Positions 8,071 to 16,589 of a DNA stretch of 43,612 bases are shown one piece after another. The stretch is from Mariniblastus sp. (GTDB taxonomy: Bacteria > Planctomycetota > Planctomycetia > Pirellulales > Pirellulaceae): assembly GCA_028823415.1 (NCBI GenBank), contig JAPKBL010000031.1, forward strand, positions 1 through 43,612, written 5' to 3'. Numbering within the stretch: the first letter of the stretch is position 1; every line of letters begins with the position of its first letter. The notes beneath the pieces are model-generated. The model was given only the letters and a program-made list of their open reading frames with translations, was not told the DNA's origin and did no database searches. The position numbers and the translations under genes are program-made.

Positions 8071-8528
8071 TGTTTTCCCCTAATGCAGAAAGCCAATGGA
8101 CCCGCAATCCAACAAGCATAAAAAAGATGGAGGGTCGCGAATATCTATTTTTCGCGTCACATCCATATTCAACCCAGCCGAAGGGTAAAGTTGCTTTAAA
8201 ATTAACCGAAATCGACCTATTTTTGGTATCGACGTTTGCTAATCACAAGTCAAAACGAACTCGCCTGCACGCCCAAACTCAGCAAAACCCTTAGTTACCG
8301 ACCGAATTAAATGAAAACTGACCGTTACGGGAAAACTGAGCGTTACGGGAAAACTGAACGTGAAGCGAAAACTGGCCGCAATCCGAATTATCGTATTTCC
8401 CGAGTAAGTTACGAAACAAAAACACACTGAGGCGGGTTTATAAAGAGGATGGATTCGTTCAAACTAGCTTGACGATTCAATTAATCGCTAACTCCACGAA
8501 AATGGACTATCAAAACCTAGGAATAACC
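8071..8528. other. Long intergenic region with a minisatellite
   Basis: This 458-base gap separates the divergent BON-protein gene and the large exported protein gene. It must hold both promoters, but I could not fix either with confidence. Its clearest feature is the 18-bp tandem repeat at 8313-8384. Short open frames here, including one made of the repeat, lack ribosome-binding sites and look non-coding. Confidence 0.6.
8313..8384. repeat. Four imperfect 18-bp tandem repeats
   Basis: Four head-to-tail 18-base units each begin with gaaaactg: 8313-8330 (gaaaactgaccgttacgg), 8331-8348 (one change), 8349-8366 and 8367-8384 (more diverged). The conserved part is gaaaactg plus a cg at positions 11-12. 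The array is intergenic, about 145 bases upstream of the next start codon on the plus strand. Confidence 0.9.
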
Positions 8529-10535
8529 ATGCTGTCTCGAATGTGCATTGCCCAAAATCGTTGTTTCTTTAGTTCGGTCGCAAGCGCCAGTTTAGTTCTC
8601 GCGGTCGTCATCGCTTTCACAGCGACAAACAAAATCGTTGTCGGGCAAGAAGCAGACCCAAGCAATCGGCCAAGAACACAAGAATTGCTTCCTGAAACAA
8701 CCGTTGCGTTTATTCAAATTGACGATTTTCGCGATATGGTTGGGAAGCTGCAAGAAACTTCTTTCGGGAAAATGACTCAGGATGAAGCGATCGCTCCATT
8801 GATTGACGGTTTGTGGGATGAGGCGAGACTCGCGTATAGCGAGGTTGAATCTGAGGTTGGAATCACTTTGGAAGATATTCGCTCACTTCCATCGGGGGAA
8901 ATGACTTTCGCAATTATCGCTCCTCGGAGGCAGAGCCCTGAGTACATGCTTGTTATCGAACTGGACACTGAGTCAGGCGCCGGCGAACGCATCCTTGAAC
9001 GAGGCCGTGAAGTGATTGCCACCGAAACAGGTGAACCGATTTCCTCCCAAGAGAGCGAAGACGGAATTGAATACGAAACGTTTAACGCCGCTGGCAAGAA
9101 TTTTAAGTTCTTTGAAAAAGACGGTCTGATGGTCGGCTGCAGCTCCGAAGAAGAACTCGATGCCTTTGTCGATCGCTGGATGGAACGCGAGGTCGAGAAA
9201 GTACGCCCGCTAACGTCCAACCGCAAATTCGTCACGATCATGAATCGGTGCTTGGGCAATAATGAATTAGAACCTGAGGCTCGTTTCTTTATTGATCCGA
9301 TCGGTCTTACCCGCAGTGCCACTCGGGGAAATTTTGCCGCCCAGGCTGCGATTAATTTCCTCCCGATTATTGGTCTCGACGGACTACTTGGAGTCGGCGG
9401 AAGTATGCTTTTGTCGGAGGACGATTTTGAATCGGTCGTCCACGGCCACATTCTTTTATCAAACCCGCGAAAAGGCATTCTAGAAATGTTGGCACTCAAG
9501 CCAACTGATTATCAGCCAGAACCGTGGCTACCGGCCGACACCGCAACTTATTTGACGACCAGCTGGGACGTCGACAAAATGCTTGCCGAGCTTTCAAAAA
9601 TGGTTGATCTGTACCAAGGAGACGAAGGACTCGTCGATACTTGGATCGAGGGAAATATTAACGAGCGAATCAAGATGGACCTCAAGGAAGATGTCCTCGC
9701 CCATCTTTCCGGGAGAGTCACCTACGCTGAGTGGATCAGTCCCCCGTTGGCCCTCAACAGCCAAGTTCAAATATTTGCGATGGAACTTTCTGACGCAGAA
9801 GCATTCGAAAAATCTTTTGAGTCGATCATCCAAAACGTTATCGGGGGAAATGATGACGATGAAGAAGACGGTGGTGGAAATGATGAAAATGAAGAAGAAC
9901 GCGGTGAGTGGATGGAAACTGCTGATTACAAAGGATTCAAAACTTGGACCGTGTCCCAAAGCCGAATGGACAATCAAAGGGATCGCCGCAACCAACGACG
10001 CCAAGAACGAAGGCAAGCACAAAATCCCGACCGGGACATCATCGATATAGATGTCGATCCTGAAGCAGAAGAGATGAGGATGGAGATGAGGCCAAAGCCT
10101 GCAATGGCAATCGTCGGGAACTATTTACTGATGTCTTTTTCACCGCGCAGTATGGACTTCATTCGCTACGCAATCGAAACCCATGAGGGTGAAGAATCTT
10201 CAATGGCCAATGATGAAAATTTCGTCGCGGTCCAACGGAAAATGACGCGGTTGCTGCGAAGTGACATGCCGTGTGCAATGACCTATCAAAACCCTGAACA
10301 CGCCTTCAGGATGCTGTTCGAACTGGCTGGTTCTGAGCAAACTCAATCGTTCATCTCAGGTCAAATCGAGGACAATCCTGTCCTTGCTGGTATCCAGTCT
10401 CGATTCTCCGAGAATCCACTTCCAGACTTCGATGAGATGAAGGGGTACTTCCAACCCACCGGTGGTTTCGTCGTGAGCGATGACACCGGCTACCATTTCT
10501 TGGCGTTTAGTATGAAATCTGAAAACGAAAAATAA
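8529..10535 (+). CDS. Large exported protein of unknown function (DUF3352-like)
   Basis: With the ATG at 8529 the product is 668 residues and begins with a signal peptide containing 'ASLVLAVVIAF'. A GGA lies upstream, and earlier TTG/ATG starts at 8469 or 8502 would bury the signal. The mature part opens with 'LLPETTVAFIQIDDF', the usual beginning of planctomycete proteins resembling DUF3352, where a 'lipid-storage-like' beta-rich body checks progressive scores of domains of unknown role. It carries a very acidic stretch (Asp/Glu/Asn/Gly, near 9850-9905) followed by an Arg/Gln-rich one (near 9970-10025). I recognise no catalytic motif. The family link is tentative; secretion is well supported. 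It is followed at 212 bases by trkA on the same strand. Confidence 0.65.
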   Translation: MLSRMCIAQNRCFFSSVASASLVLAVVIAFTATNKIVVGQEADPSNRPRTQELLPETTVAFIQIDDFRDMVGKLQETSFGKMTQDEAIAPLIDGLWDEARLAYSEVESEVGITLEDIRSLPSGEMTFAIIAPRRQSPEYMLVIELDTESGAGERILERGREVIATETGEPISSQESEDGIEYETFNAAGKNFKFFEKDGLMVGCSSEEELDAFVDRWMEREVEKVRPLTSNRKFVTIMNRCLGNNELEPEARFFIDPIGLTRSATRGNFAAQAAINFLPIIGLDGLLGVGGSMLLSEDDFESVVHGHILLSNPRKGILEMLALKPTDYQPEPWLPADTATYLTTSWDVDKMLAELSKMVDLYQGDEGLVDTWIEGNINERIKMDLKEDVLAHLSGRVTYAEWISPPLALNSQVQIFAMELSDAEAFEKSFESIIQNVIGGNDDDEEDGGGNDENEEERGEWMETADYKGFKTWTVSQSRMDNQRDRRNQRRQERRQAQNPDRDIIDIDVDPEAEEMRMEMRPKPAMAIVGNYLLMSFSPRSMDFIRYAIETHEGEESSMANDENFVAVQRKMTRLLRSDMPCAMTYQNPEHAFRMLFELAGSEQTQSFISGQIEDNPVLAGIQSRFSENPLPDFDEMKGYFQPTGGFVVSDDTGYHFLAFSMKSENEK

Positions 10536-10747
10536 GATCATTCAGAGGCTCGAATTGAACTCGGGTCTTAGAATTAGTTTGTTTTGCTGCCGCATCGCAA
10601 CGGTGAAAAATTCAGGCCACCTCGGTCTTGCACGGTTGCCGCGGTCGTTGGTTTGTCGACATTCCCCCCTTTCGCGGAGGCTTGGTAACTACTCCAATGT
10701 CTTCTGGTTTGGTTATCGGGATTCAGTTTCATTAATCAGGTGCTCAC

Positions 10748-12085
10748 GTGAATATTGCGATTCTCGGTGCAGGACGCGTTGGTTTTTCAATTGCTGACTT
10801 GCTCTGCCGAATGGAGCATAGCGTGACGGTGGTTGATAACGACCCCGAACGAGTTGCAAAAATCAATGAAGAACTCGACGTCCGAGCGATCGTCGGATCA
10901 GCCGCGGAATCCGTGACTCTCATTCAAGCAGAAGTCGGCAGTGCCGATATCTGCCTGGCAATGACCGGAAAAGATGAAATTAATATCATCGCTGCCAGCA
11001 TGGCAAAACGGATGGGCGTCCCGCGGGTGGTTGCCAGAATCTACGCTCCAGTTTTTCGCGATCTTAGTTCGTTTGATTATTTAAGGCATTTTGGAATCGA
11101 TCGAATGCTCTCACTCGAGCATCTGACCGCAATGGAATTAGCGAGAGGAATTAGGGAACCTGGCTCAGTCGTCGTGGAGCAATTTGCCAGAGGCGGATTG
11201 GAAGTCCAGGAATTTATCGTTGGCCAAGAAGGTAAATTGACGCGAAATACATTGCGCGACATTGGAATTTCATCTAATGTGCGGGTCGGTACTATCCAGC
11301 GCGAAAAAAGAATCTGGATCGCTTCGGCGGATGATCAATTATGCATTGGCGACAAGGTTACTGTCTTTTGCCGGCCCGAGGACATGAAATCCGTTCGTGC
11401 CTTATTCAAAACCGGGACGAGCCAGACACGGCGAATTGTTATCGCAGGGGGTGGAGAGACTGGATTCCACCTCGCCAGAACGCTGGAGCGCGAGAGTTTC
11501 AAAGTCACCATCATTGAGCAGGACGAAAAGCGCTGTATTGCGCTTGCCAACATGCTCGAATCAACGTCTGTCATTAATGCCATTGCAACTGACCCCGAAA
11601 ACCTTGAGGAACAGCGAGTCGGCAATGCTGATATTTTTGTCGCCTGTACTGGCGACGATGAGGACAACCTCGTGATGGCGGTGAAAGCGAACGAACTCGG
11701 CGCAAAGAAAGTGATGTGTACTATTGGGCGCCCGGATTACGCAAGTGTGACCAAACGCTTGGGGATTGATGTCGCGGTTAGCTCTCGCGACGTCATGGCA
11801 AAACAGATTTCATCTTACTTGCACCAAGGAGTTGTGATTTCACGGGTGAAAATGGAAGGTGGCCTAATCAACGTGATCGAAGTCGACGTCATGGAAGGGT
11901 CGCCCGCAACTAAGTCCATTCTCGCTGAAATCGGTATCCCGGAGCGATGCCTGATCGTCGCCGTAATTCAACTCGACTACGTCCGAGTCCCGGGAGCCAA
12001 GGACCGCCTTACCGCCAACGACACCGTTATTCTCATCGTGGAAGATGACGTCGTTGAATCCACGTTATCGATTTTTTCTGCTTAA
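10748..12085 (+). CDS. trkA: Trk potassium uptake regulatory subunit TrkA
   Basis: TrkA is the cytosolic NAD(H)-binding subunit that gates the Trk/Ktr potassium channel. The 445-residue protein has the duplicated architecture of full-length TrkA: RCK_N (Rossmann, 'ILGAGRVGFSIADLL' at the N terminus) and RCK_C, then a second RCK_N starting near residue 230 ('IVIAGGGETGFHLARTLE') and a second RCK_C. Acidic residues closing the second strands (VVDND; IIEQD) fit NAD rather than NADP. The start is a GTG at 10748 preceded by AGGTG at 6-7 bases. No trkH/ktrB lies in the window after it; the next gene is unrelated. Confident family call. Confidence 0.95.
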   Translation: MNIAILGAGRVGFSIADLLCRMEHSVTVVDNDPERVAKINEELDVRAIVGSAAESVTLIQAEVGSADICLAMTGKDEINIIAASMAKRMGVPRVVARIYAPVFRDLSSFDYLRHFGIDRMLSLEHLTAMELARGIREPGSVVVEQFARGGLEVQEFIVGQEGKLTRNTLRDIGISSNVRVGTIQREKRIWIASADDQLCIGDKVTVFCRPEDMKSVRALFKTGTSQTRRIVIAGGGETGFHLARTLERESFKVTIIEQDEKRCIALANMLESTSVINAIATDPENLEEQRVGNADIFVACTGDDEDNLVMAVKANELGAKKVMCTIGRPDYASVTKRLGIDVAVSSRDVMAKQISSYLHQGVVISRVKMEGGLINVIEVDVMEGSPATKSILAEIGIPERCLIVAVIQLDYVRVPGAKDRLTANDTVILIVEDDVVESTLSIFSA

Positions 12086-12388
12086 TCTCCCAAACGAGCC
12101 GATCACCCGCGGGCAGCCCCCATCTCCATTACGCCTTCTCCACCCGACCCTTGACGCGATCCGAAGCGTTGATTTAACCGAGATCGTGAGATTTTAGCGC
12201 AATCCGTCTCATTTTGATTCGAAATTCTCATTTTGAAACGATTGGATCGTCTTTTAGCAGCTGTATTCGGGTTATAAAAATATTTTCCGATAGGCACGCG
12301 GTTTGCATTAGTTCCATTGTCCAATTTTAACGAGGGCAGCGGAGAGATGTCCCACCTCGTCTCAGAACCTATAATCGATGAGATTCCA
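12086..12388. other. Intergenic region with direct repeats upstream of a small exported protein
   Basis: A 303-base gap. It contains two copies of tctcattttga (12207-12217 and 12226-12236) and an AT-rich stretch 'ttataaaaatatttt' (about 12272-12286) that could hold a -10 element. An open frame on the minus strand across this gap and the next gene is low-complexity Ser/Arg-rich and looks like a shadow. Confidence 0.5.
12207..12236. repeat. Pair of 11-bp direct repeats
   Basis: tctcattttga occurs at 12207-12217 and 12226-12236, offset by 19 bases (close to two helical turns), with a TTCGAA palindrome between. They lie about 40 bases upstream of an AT-rich candidate -10 region, so an activator-binding arrangement is possible. 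Confidence 0.5.
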
Positions 12389-12796
12389 ATGAACGCAAAA
12401 CGAATGTTAATCAACGCTGGTACCATTTGCCTTCTGGCAACCGCCGTACTCCTTTCCCAATCTGCCTTGTCCGGCTCGGCATCAGCGACTCCTGGCGACG
12501 CACCGACCAAAGGAGACAATCTCAGGAAACGAGTGCAAATTCTAGAATTACTACAACAAGAAGATGATAAAGAATTCTTACTGGTCGACGCCTCCTTGAG
12601 CGATCTCAATGCCAGGGTAGAAGCCAATGAAGCACGCTGCGCACGAACTTCGAAAAGACTGGTTGAGACCGATAAACGAGCAGGCCAGATGGGCTTGAGA
12701 ATCACTGAGAACCGATTGGGTGCACGTGAGATCCGCGCGTCGATTAAACAGCTTAAGGCCGACCTTCGTGCCAACGGAATCAAGCTCTCAGACTAG
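12389..12796 (+). CDS. Small exported coiled-coil protein, unknown function
   Basis: Starting at the ATG at 12389 (GATGAG upstream) the product is 135 residues, with a signal peptide of about 32 residues ending near 'SGSASA'. The mature part is almost entirely helical and charged, with heptad-like spacing of Leu/Val/Ile from 'NLRKRVQILELLQQ' to the C terminus, indicating a coiled coil of about 95 residues. The frame is open 24 codons further upstream, but that start would place polar residues before the signal. I do not recognise a family. It lies 66 bases upstream of the pentein gene on the same strand and may be co-transcribed with it. Confidence 0.6.
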   Translation: MNAKRMLINAGTICLLATAVLLSQSALSGSASATPGDAPTKGDNLRKRVQILELLQQEDDKEFLLVDASLSDLNARVEANEARCARTSKRLVETDKRAGQMGLRITENRLGAREIRASIKQLKADLRANGIKLSD

Positions 12797-12862
12797 GCGT
12801 TTCCAGTTCCTTTTGCATGATTTCAGTTTTGTGAAAATACGGTTTGGCGAGGATTTGATTCG

Positions 12863-14089
12863 ATGAAAACAACTACGATTGGCATCTTGTTCACCGTGTT
12901 AAGTCTGATCACTTTTTTCGCCAAACCACTTTTCATTAGCGAACCTGTTCCGGAATTGCTACCTGACGTCGGCACCAAGATTAAACTGGTTGTTTGCAGT
13001 GCCACCAGCGCTCGGAGATCCTCCCTTCGAAACACTGAGCTTGTTAACAACATTGTTAACGGGCTCGACGAAGATGTTCACGTCATGTTGCTTGTCAACG
13101 ACCGCGCGGCATTTGAAAAATCGTCAAACAACGGTCGCGTCACCTTTGTCGAAATTCCAACCGAAAGCGACATTACCATTTGGCCTCAGGACCCCTTCGT
13201 CGTTGTCAACGACAAAGAAACTACCAAGCTGATCACCCCCGGTCTTTTCAAACGAAAAGACGATCGCTTCATGGCAACACAACTATCGACCATTCTTGGC
13301 ATCGAAGTCGTTAACTCCGAACTACTTTTTGAAGGTGGAAATATCGTCTGCGGTGAATCCGAAGTATTCATCGGATTTGACACCCTTTATATTAACTCCA
13401 AGGTTTTCGAAACATCGATCGAAGAGATGGAAAAGAGATTTTCCGAGCTCTTTGGGCGACCCGTCGTCACGATCGGAAATAAAACTCAAGACATTGGTCA
13501 CATCGATCTAATCGTTACTCCACTTTCCAACCATCGAATTGCCGTAGCCGACAGTCGGCAAGGAGCAGAGGTTGCCAATCGAACTCTTACCCAATCGCCA
13601 GATCGCATTACCCGATTCGAACGAAATTGCGAAAGAGGCTTCTTTGGGAATCCAGCCATCAATGCGTTGGTTGACTTGGAAGGAAATTCAATTGACTGCC
13701 CCGAGGTCGTTGGACAAACCAAAACAGCCATTAGCGACAGTCACAGTCTTGCCGATTCACTCGATAAAATCGCAACACAACTGTCAGAACGGGGTTACGA
13801 TGTCATCCGAATTCCCGCGCTGATCCCAAACCAGTCACCCGAATCCGAAACCGACGAAAACCCAATCCTTGCCTTCCCATTTATGTCTTACAACAATGTT
13901 CTAACCGAAACCGTCGCCAATCGATCGATTGTTTATTTACCGCAATACGGGATTGCCGAACTCGATTCAGCAGCGATTCAAAGTTGGGAAAGAAATGGTT
14001 TTGAAGTTCGCCCCATTGAGGGTTTCCAAACCAGTGCGATGCACGGCGGCGCTCTCCGTTGTTGCACCAAAGTCTTGCTCCGCGAATGA
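12863..14089 (+). CDS. Membrane-anchored or exported agmatine deiminase/PAD-like pentein protein
   Basis: The 408-residue protein starts with a hydrophobic signal or anchor segment (about 5-26). The body fits the agmatine deiminase/PAD (pentein) guanidine-modifying fold, with the conserved catalytic positions in order: D110 in 'WPQDPF', E157 in 'EGGN', H213 in 'GHIDL' and a Cys in 'HGGALRCC' (C400 or C401). In agmatine deiminases the first motif is normally W-x-R-D; here Gln replaces Arg, suggesting a changed substrate. Two adjacent Cys stand at the nucleophile site. The ATG at 12863 has GAGGA at 9-base spacing. It ends 5 bases from the convergent GT4 gene. The fold is well supported; substrate and localisation are not established. 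Confidence 0.75.
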   Translation: MKTTTIGILFTVLSLITFFAKPLFISEPVPELLPDVGTKIKLVVCSATSARRSSLRNTELVNNIVNGLDEDVHVMLLVNDRAAFEKSSNNGRVTFVEIPTESDITIWPQDPFVVVNDKETTKLITPGLFKRKDDRFMATQLSTILGIEVVNSELLFEGGNIVCGESEVFIGFDTLYINSKVFETSIEEMEKRFSELFGRPVVTIGNKTQDIGHIDLIVTPLSNHRIAVADSRQGAEVANRTLTQSPDRITRFERNCERGFFGNPAINALVDLEGNSIDCPEVVGQTKTAISDSHSLADSLDKIATQLSERGYDVIRIPALIPNQSPESETDENPILAFPFMSYNNVLTETVANRSIVYLPQYGIAELDSAAIQSWERNGFEVRPIEGFQTSAMHGGALRCCTKVLLRE

Positions 14090-14094
14090 CCAAT

Positions 14095-15399
14095 TCAAGA
14101 TGCCATGTTAACCGGATCATCAGATAGAATTTGCTTGTAAAAATCTACTTGCTTTTGTGATTGAGCATTCTTTTCAAACTCCTGCTCCATCATTTTTCGT
14201 GCACGAGCGCCCATTTTCTGCCGCTCATCCACGTGTGCAACTAGCCAGCCTATCTGCTTTGACAGATCCGCTGAATCTCCTACCTCAGCCAGCAATCCAG
14301 TTTCTCCTGGACGAACATATTCCGGAATTCCACCGGCATTAAACCCTACCACGGGAGTCCCACAGGCCATCGATTCGAGTCCGACTTGTGGTTGGTTATC
14401 CTCCAACGAAGGTACCACCACAATGTCCGCAGCTGAGTAAATCAATGCCTGCCTTTCCAATGAATCGACGTAACCCATTGGGTGCAGGCGGGGCAGGTCA
14501 TCGGAAACCTCCAAAGTGCCGGAACCAAACATCAGGCATTCTACGTCCAATTTGTTTTTTAATTGCCTCAATGCAGACAACAAATGCTGAACCCCCTTAC
14601 GCTGGCAATTGAGGTCTTCAGCACCAAACGCAATTAACGTTTTTCCACCGGTAATTCCCAACTCTTTGCGGGCCCGTTGCTTGGAAACCGGCCGGAACCG
14701 GTCTAAATCTAAACCGTAATGGAGCGTGTCAAACGTCGTGCCCTCCGGCCAAATTCCACTCTCTTTGGCCAAACCACCGAGCCACCGACTAGGGGTTATC
14801 ACATGAATTGATTTTCGCCGAAGTGCACGACGTTTAGTTCGAAAACTGAAATCAGAAACATCCGCTTGATGTCGGTTTTCAACCTGCGGGCAGTTCCCAC
14901 ACCCGCTCATAAATCGTTCACAACCGCCGGAATAATGACATCCGCCGGTGAACGCATTCATGTCATGCAGCGTCCAAACCACAGGCACATCGTCGGGAAT
15001 CGACTTGAAAAATGAAACGTAATCGGCAAAAAATGACATCCAGTGCAAGTGAACGACATCAGCGCCGATCGACGGCCAATCGAGCATCGTTGACTCAGGC
15101 AAATCGGCCATCGAAAATGTTTCCAACCCTGATGGACGATCCGCGATATGACAATCGTATAAACGGTGAATCATTTTTTGCCGCCGACGCGTAATACGCT
15201 TATCAATCGCCCCAAGAAACCCCGAGCGGGGCTTCTGAAACTCTACTGAATGATAACTACCGTCAAGCTGAACCAGCTTTTCGTTGCGGTGATAGTAAAA
15301 ATGACTGTCGACATTCCGTTGAATCAACTGCTCGTGTAACCGCTTAGCCGCCGTCGCCGCGCCACCGTAGGGAAACGTATTGAATTGCGCTATTTTCAA
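14095..15399 (-). CDS. Family 4-type glycosyltransferase
   Basis: A 434-residue GT-B enzyme, probably transferring an activated sugar during surface polysaccharide synthesis. The N terminus 'IAQFNTFPYGGAATAAKRL' is the acceptor-domain start with a Gly-rich loop. 'HLHWMSFF' and 'VVWTLHDMNAFTGGCHYS' follow, with a Cys cluster (CHYSGGC, SGCGNC) seen in a subgroup of these enzymes. The C-terminal donor domain has 'SLEDNQPQVGLESMACGTPV', the GT4 E-x7-E motif. The start codon is TTG at 15399; no ATG lies closer to the conserved N terminus and the ribosome-binding site is weak. It follows the GT-A-like gene by 50 bases, so they are probably one operon. Confidence 0.88.
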   Translation of the reverse strand: MKIAQFNTFPYGGAATAAKRLHEQLIQRNVDSHFYYHRNEKLVQLDGSYHSVEFQKPRSGFLGAIDKRITRRRQKMIHRLYDCHIADRPSGLETFSMADLPESTMLDWPSIGADVVHLHWMSFFADYVSFFKSIPDDVPVVWTLHDMNAFTGGCHYSGGCERFMSGCGNCPQVENRHQADVSDFSFRTKRRALRRKSIHVITPSRWLGGLAKESGIWPEGTTFDTLHYGLDLDRFRPVSKQRARKELGITGGKTLIAFGAEDLNCQRKGVQHLLSALRQLKNKLDVECLMFGSGTLEVSDDLPRLHPMGYVDSLERQALIYSAADIVVVPSLEDNQPQVGLESMACGTPVVGFNAGGIPEYVRPGETGLLAEVGDSADLSKQIGWLVAHVDERQKMGARARKMMEQEFEKNAQSQKQVDFYKQILSDDPVNMAS

Positions 15400-15449
15400 A
15401 GTCGATTCGTTTTCTCGAAAAGGAGCCGAATATTTCAGAGCCGACTCTA

Positions 15450-16361
15450 TTACGCGGCTCGCCCATTGGGTTGGTAAAACATTTTTTTATTCTCTGACTC
15501 AAATTTCTGTTTCGCCAAAAACATGTTTTCAAGCATTGCCTTGTGGCCTTTTCGAACAAACTGCACCCGCAACTTACGCTTGGCCGTCTCAATTTTATTT
15601 TGCAATGAATGCCAACTCCGCTGTCCCAATTCCTGAGCCGTCAATGGTGTCAGACATTGATCAATGAAAGCATCCTTCTCCTGCATAAACCCATGGAGTA
15701 AGACCTTGTTTGGATCGGCAATATCCCGCCGCACCCGACCCATCGTCGAAAATGAAATCTGCTGAGTAAACCGAGCGCGGTTGAGCTGCTTTGCATATTG
15801 ATAAACTGCCATATCAAAAACTCCCTGACGAGCTTCGTCGGGCATTTGATTCGCAAAATCCATCGAATAACAGGCACCGCCGTTAATGTGTGGATGAAGA
15901 ATTAATTTTCGTTTTTTTAGCAATCGGTGCTTGTAAACTTTGGGGACGAAACACCCCATCATCACGGGCACCTCATCTCCCGAGTACCACTCCTGTGACA
16001 AACGGTCTAGCCAATCCGGTTTAACCGGAGCCATGTCAGACTCTAGCCATAAACTGAATCCATCATTCCCTACATAGTTTTTGCTAATGTACTCCATGCA
16101 ATCCCAAAACATTGCCCCCGGGCCTTCGGGATAACCAAAAATTTGCGTTGGGCAAGCGAAGGCGACTGCTGTTCCCAATTCAGAAAAAGCGGCGACAAGC
16201 TCTTCACTGGTCTCCGTTCGAGGGCTCGAAGCAAGCAAGAAATCACACGACACGTCGGGCGTCGGAAAAGACTTCATGCGCTCCGCAATTGCAAGGTACC
16301 GCTCGACCTCTTCCTGGCAAAAGTACGGAAGAATTACAACGTGTTTCTTTTTCTTGTCCAT
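15450..16361 (-). CDS. GT-A-like glycosyltransferase-related protein
   Basis: A protein of about 303 residues from the ATG at 16361; an earlier start at 16379 or 16448 is possible, none with a good ribosome-binding site. It begins with a beta strand after a basic stretch (KKKKHVVILPYF). It has 'SLWLESDMAPVKPDWLDRL' in the middle, which resembles the DxD-containing segment of GT-A nucleotide-sugar transferases, and 'HINGGACYSMDFANQM' after it, like the acceptor-side loop of such enzymes. The C terminus is basic and helical. It is in a divergent glycan cluster, upstream of the GT4 gene in a likely operon. Assignment to the GT-A superfamily is inference from motif and context; the sugar is unknown. 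Confidence 0.55.
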   Translation of the reverse strand: MDKKKKHVVILPYFCQEEVERYLAIAERMKSFPTPDVSCDFLLASSPRTETSEELVAAFSELGTAVAFACPTQIFGYPEGPGAMFWDCMEYISKNYVGNDGFSLWLESDMAPVKPDWLDRLSQEWYSGDEVPVMMGCFVPKVYKHRLLKKRKLILHPHINGGACYSMDFANQMPDEARQGVFDMAVYQYAKQLNRARFTQQISFSTMGRVRRDIADPNKVLLHGFMQEKDAFIDQCLTPLTAQELGQRSWHSLQNKIETAKRKLRVQFVRKGHKAMLENMFLAKQKFESENKKMFYQPNGRAA

Positions 16362-16528
16362 AAAATCAGCAACTATCATGGGTATGAATTGATCGAAGCG
16401 ATATCCTATTTTATCTGCCTGAAAACAGTCAATTCCAATCCCGCACAAACAGCTAGCACTTCAGCGAGGTCGCCACAAATCCAAAGTTAACCCCGAGCCA
16501 CTTCCACGCGATTCTGCGATGTTTGCAA

Positions 16529-16558
16529 TTGACTCCAATTTGCTGCTGCAATTAAATT
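16529..16558 (+). promoter_or_regulatory. Candidate sigma-70-type promoter for the 635-residue GT gene
   Basis: TTGACT (16529-16534) and TAAATT (16553-16558) are separated by 18 bases and end about 30 bases before the ATG at 16590, giving a very short leader. The -35 is strong and the -10 is moderate. Confidence 0.45.
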
Positions 16559-16589
16559 CATAGCGTGGAATGAGGACACAATCGAAAGC

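Noticed and set aside
8239..8427. Minus-strand frame with FSFPVT repeats
   Set aside because: It arises from the 18-bp intergenic repeat, with no ribosome-binding site or family.
8777..9499. 240-codon minus-strand frame inside the large exported protein gene
   Set aside because: Antisense shadow with Ser/Arg-rich composition; the plus-strand product has a signal peptide and a consistent reading frame.
10545..10580. tRNA-like fragment (tcgaattgaactcggg)
   Set aside because: Resembles a T-arm only superficially; no acceptor or anticodon stem can be built around it.
10555..10797. 80-codon plus-strand frame before trkA
   Set aside because: It overlaps the trkA start in another frame and has Cys/Arg-rich random-looking composition.
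12103..12783. 226-codon minus-strand frame opposite the small coiled-coil gene
   Set aside because: Ser/Arg-rich low-complexity translation without domains. The plus strand has a signal peptide and a regular coiled coil, so it is the better gene.
16362..16589. Small RNA or riboswitch in the divergent glycan-gene gap
   Set aside because: No stable multi-stem structure or known motif is visible; only a candidate promoter could be supported.
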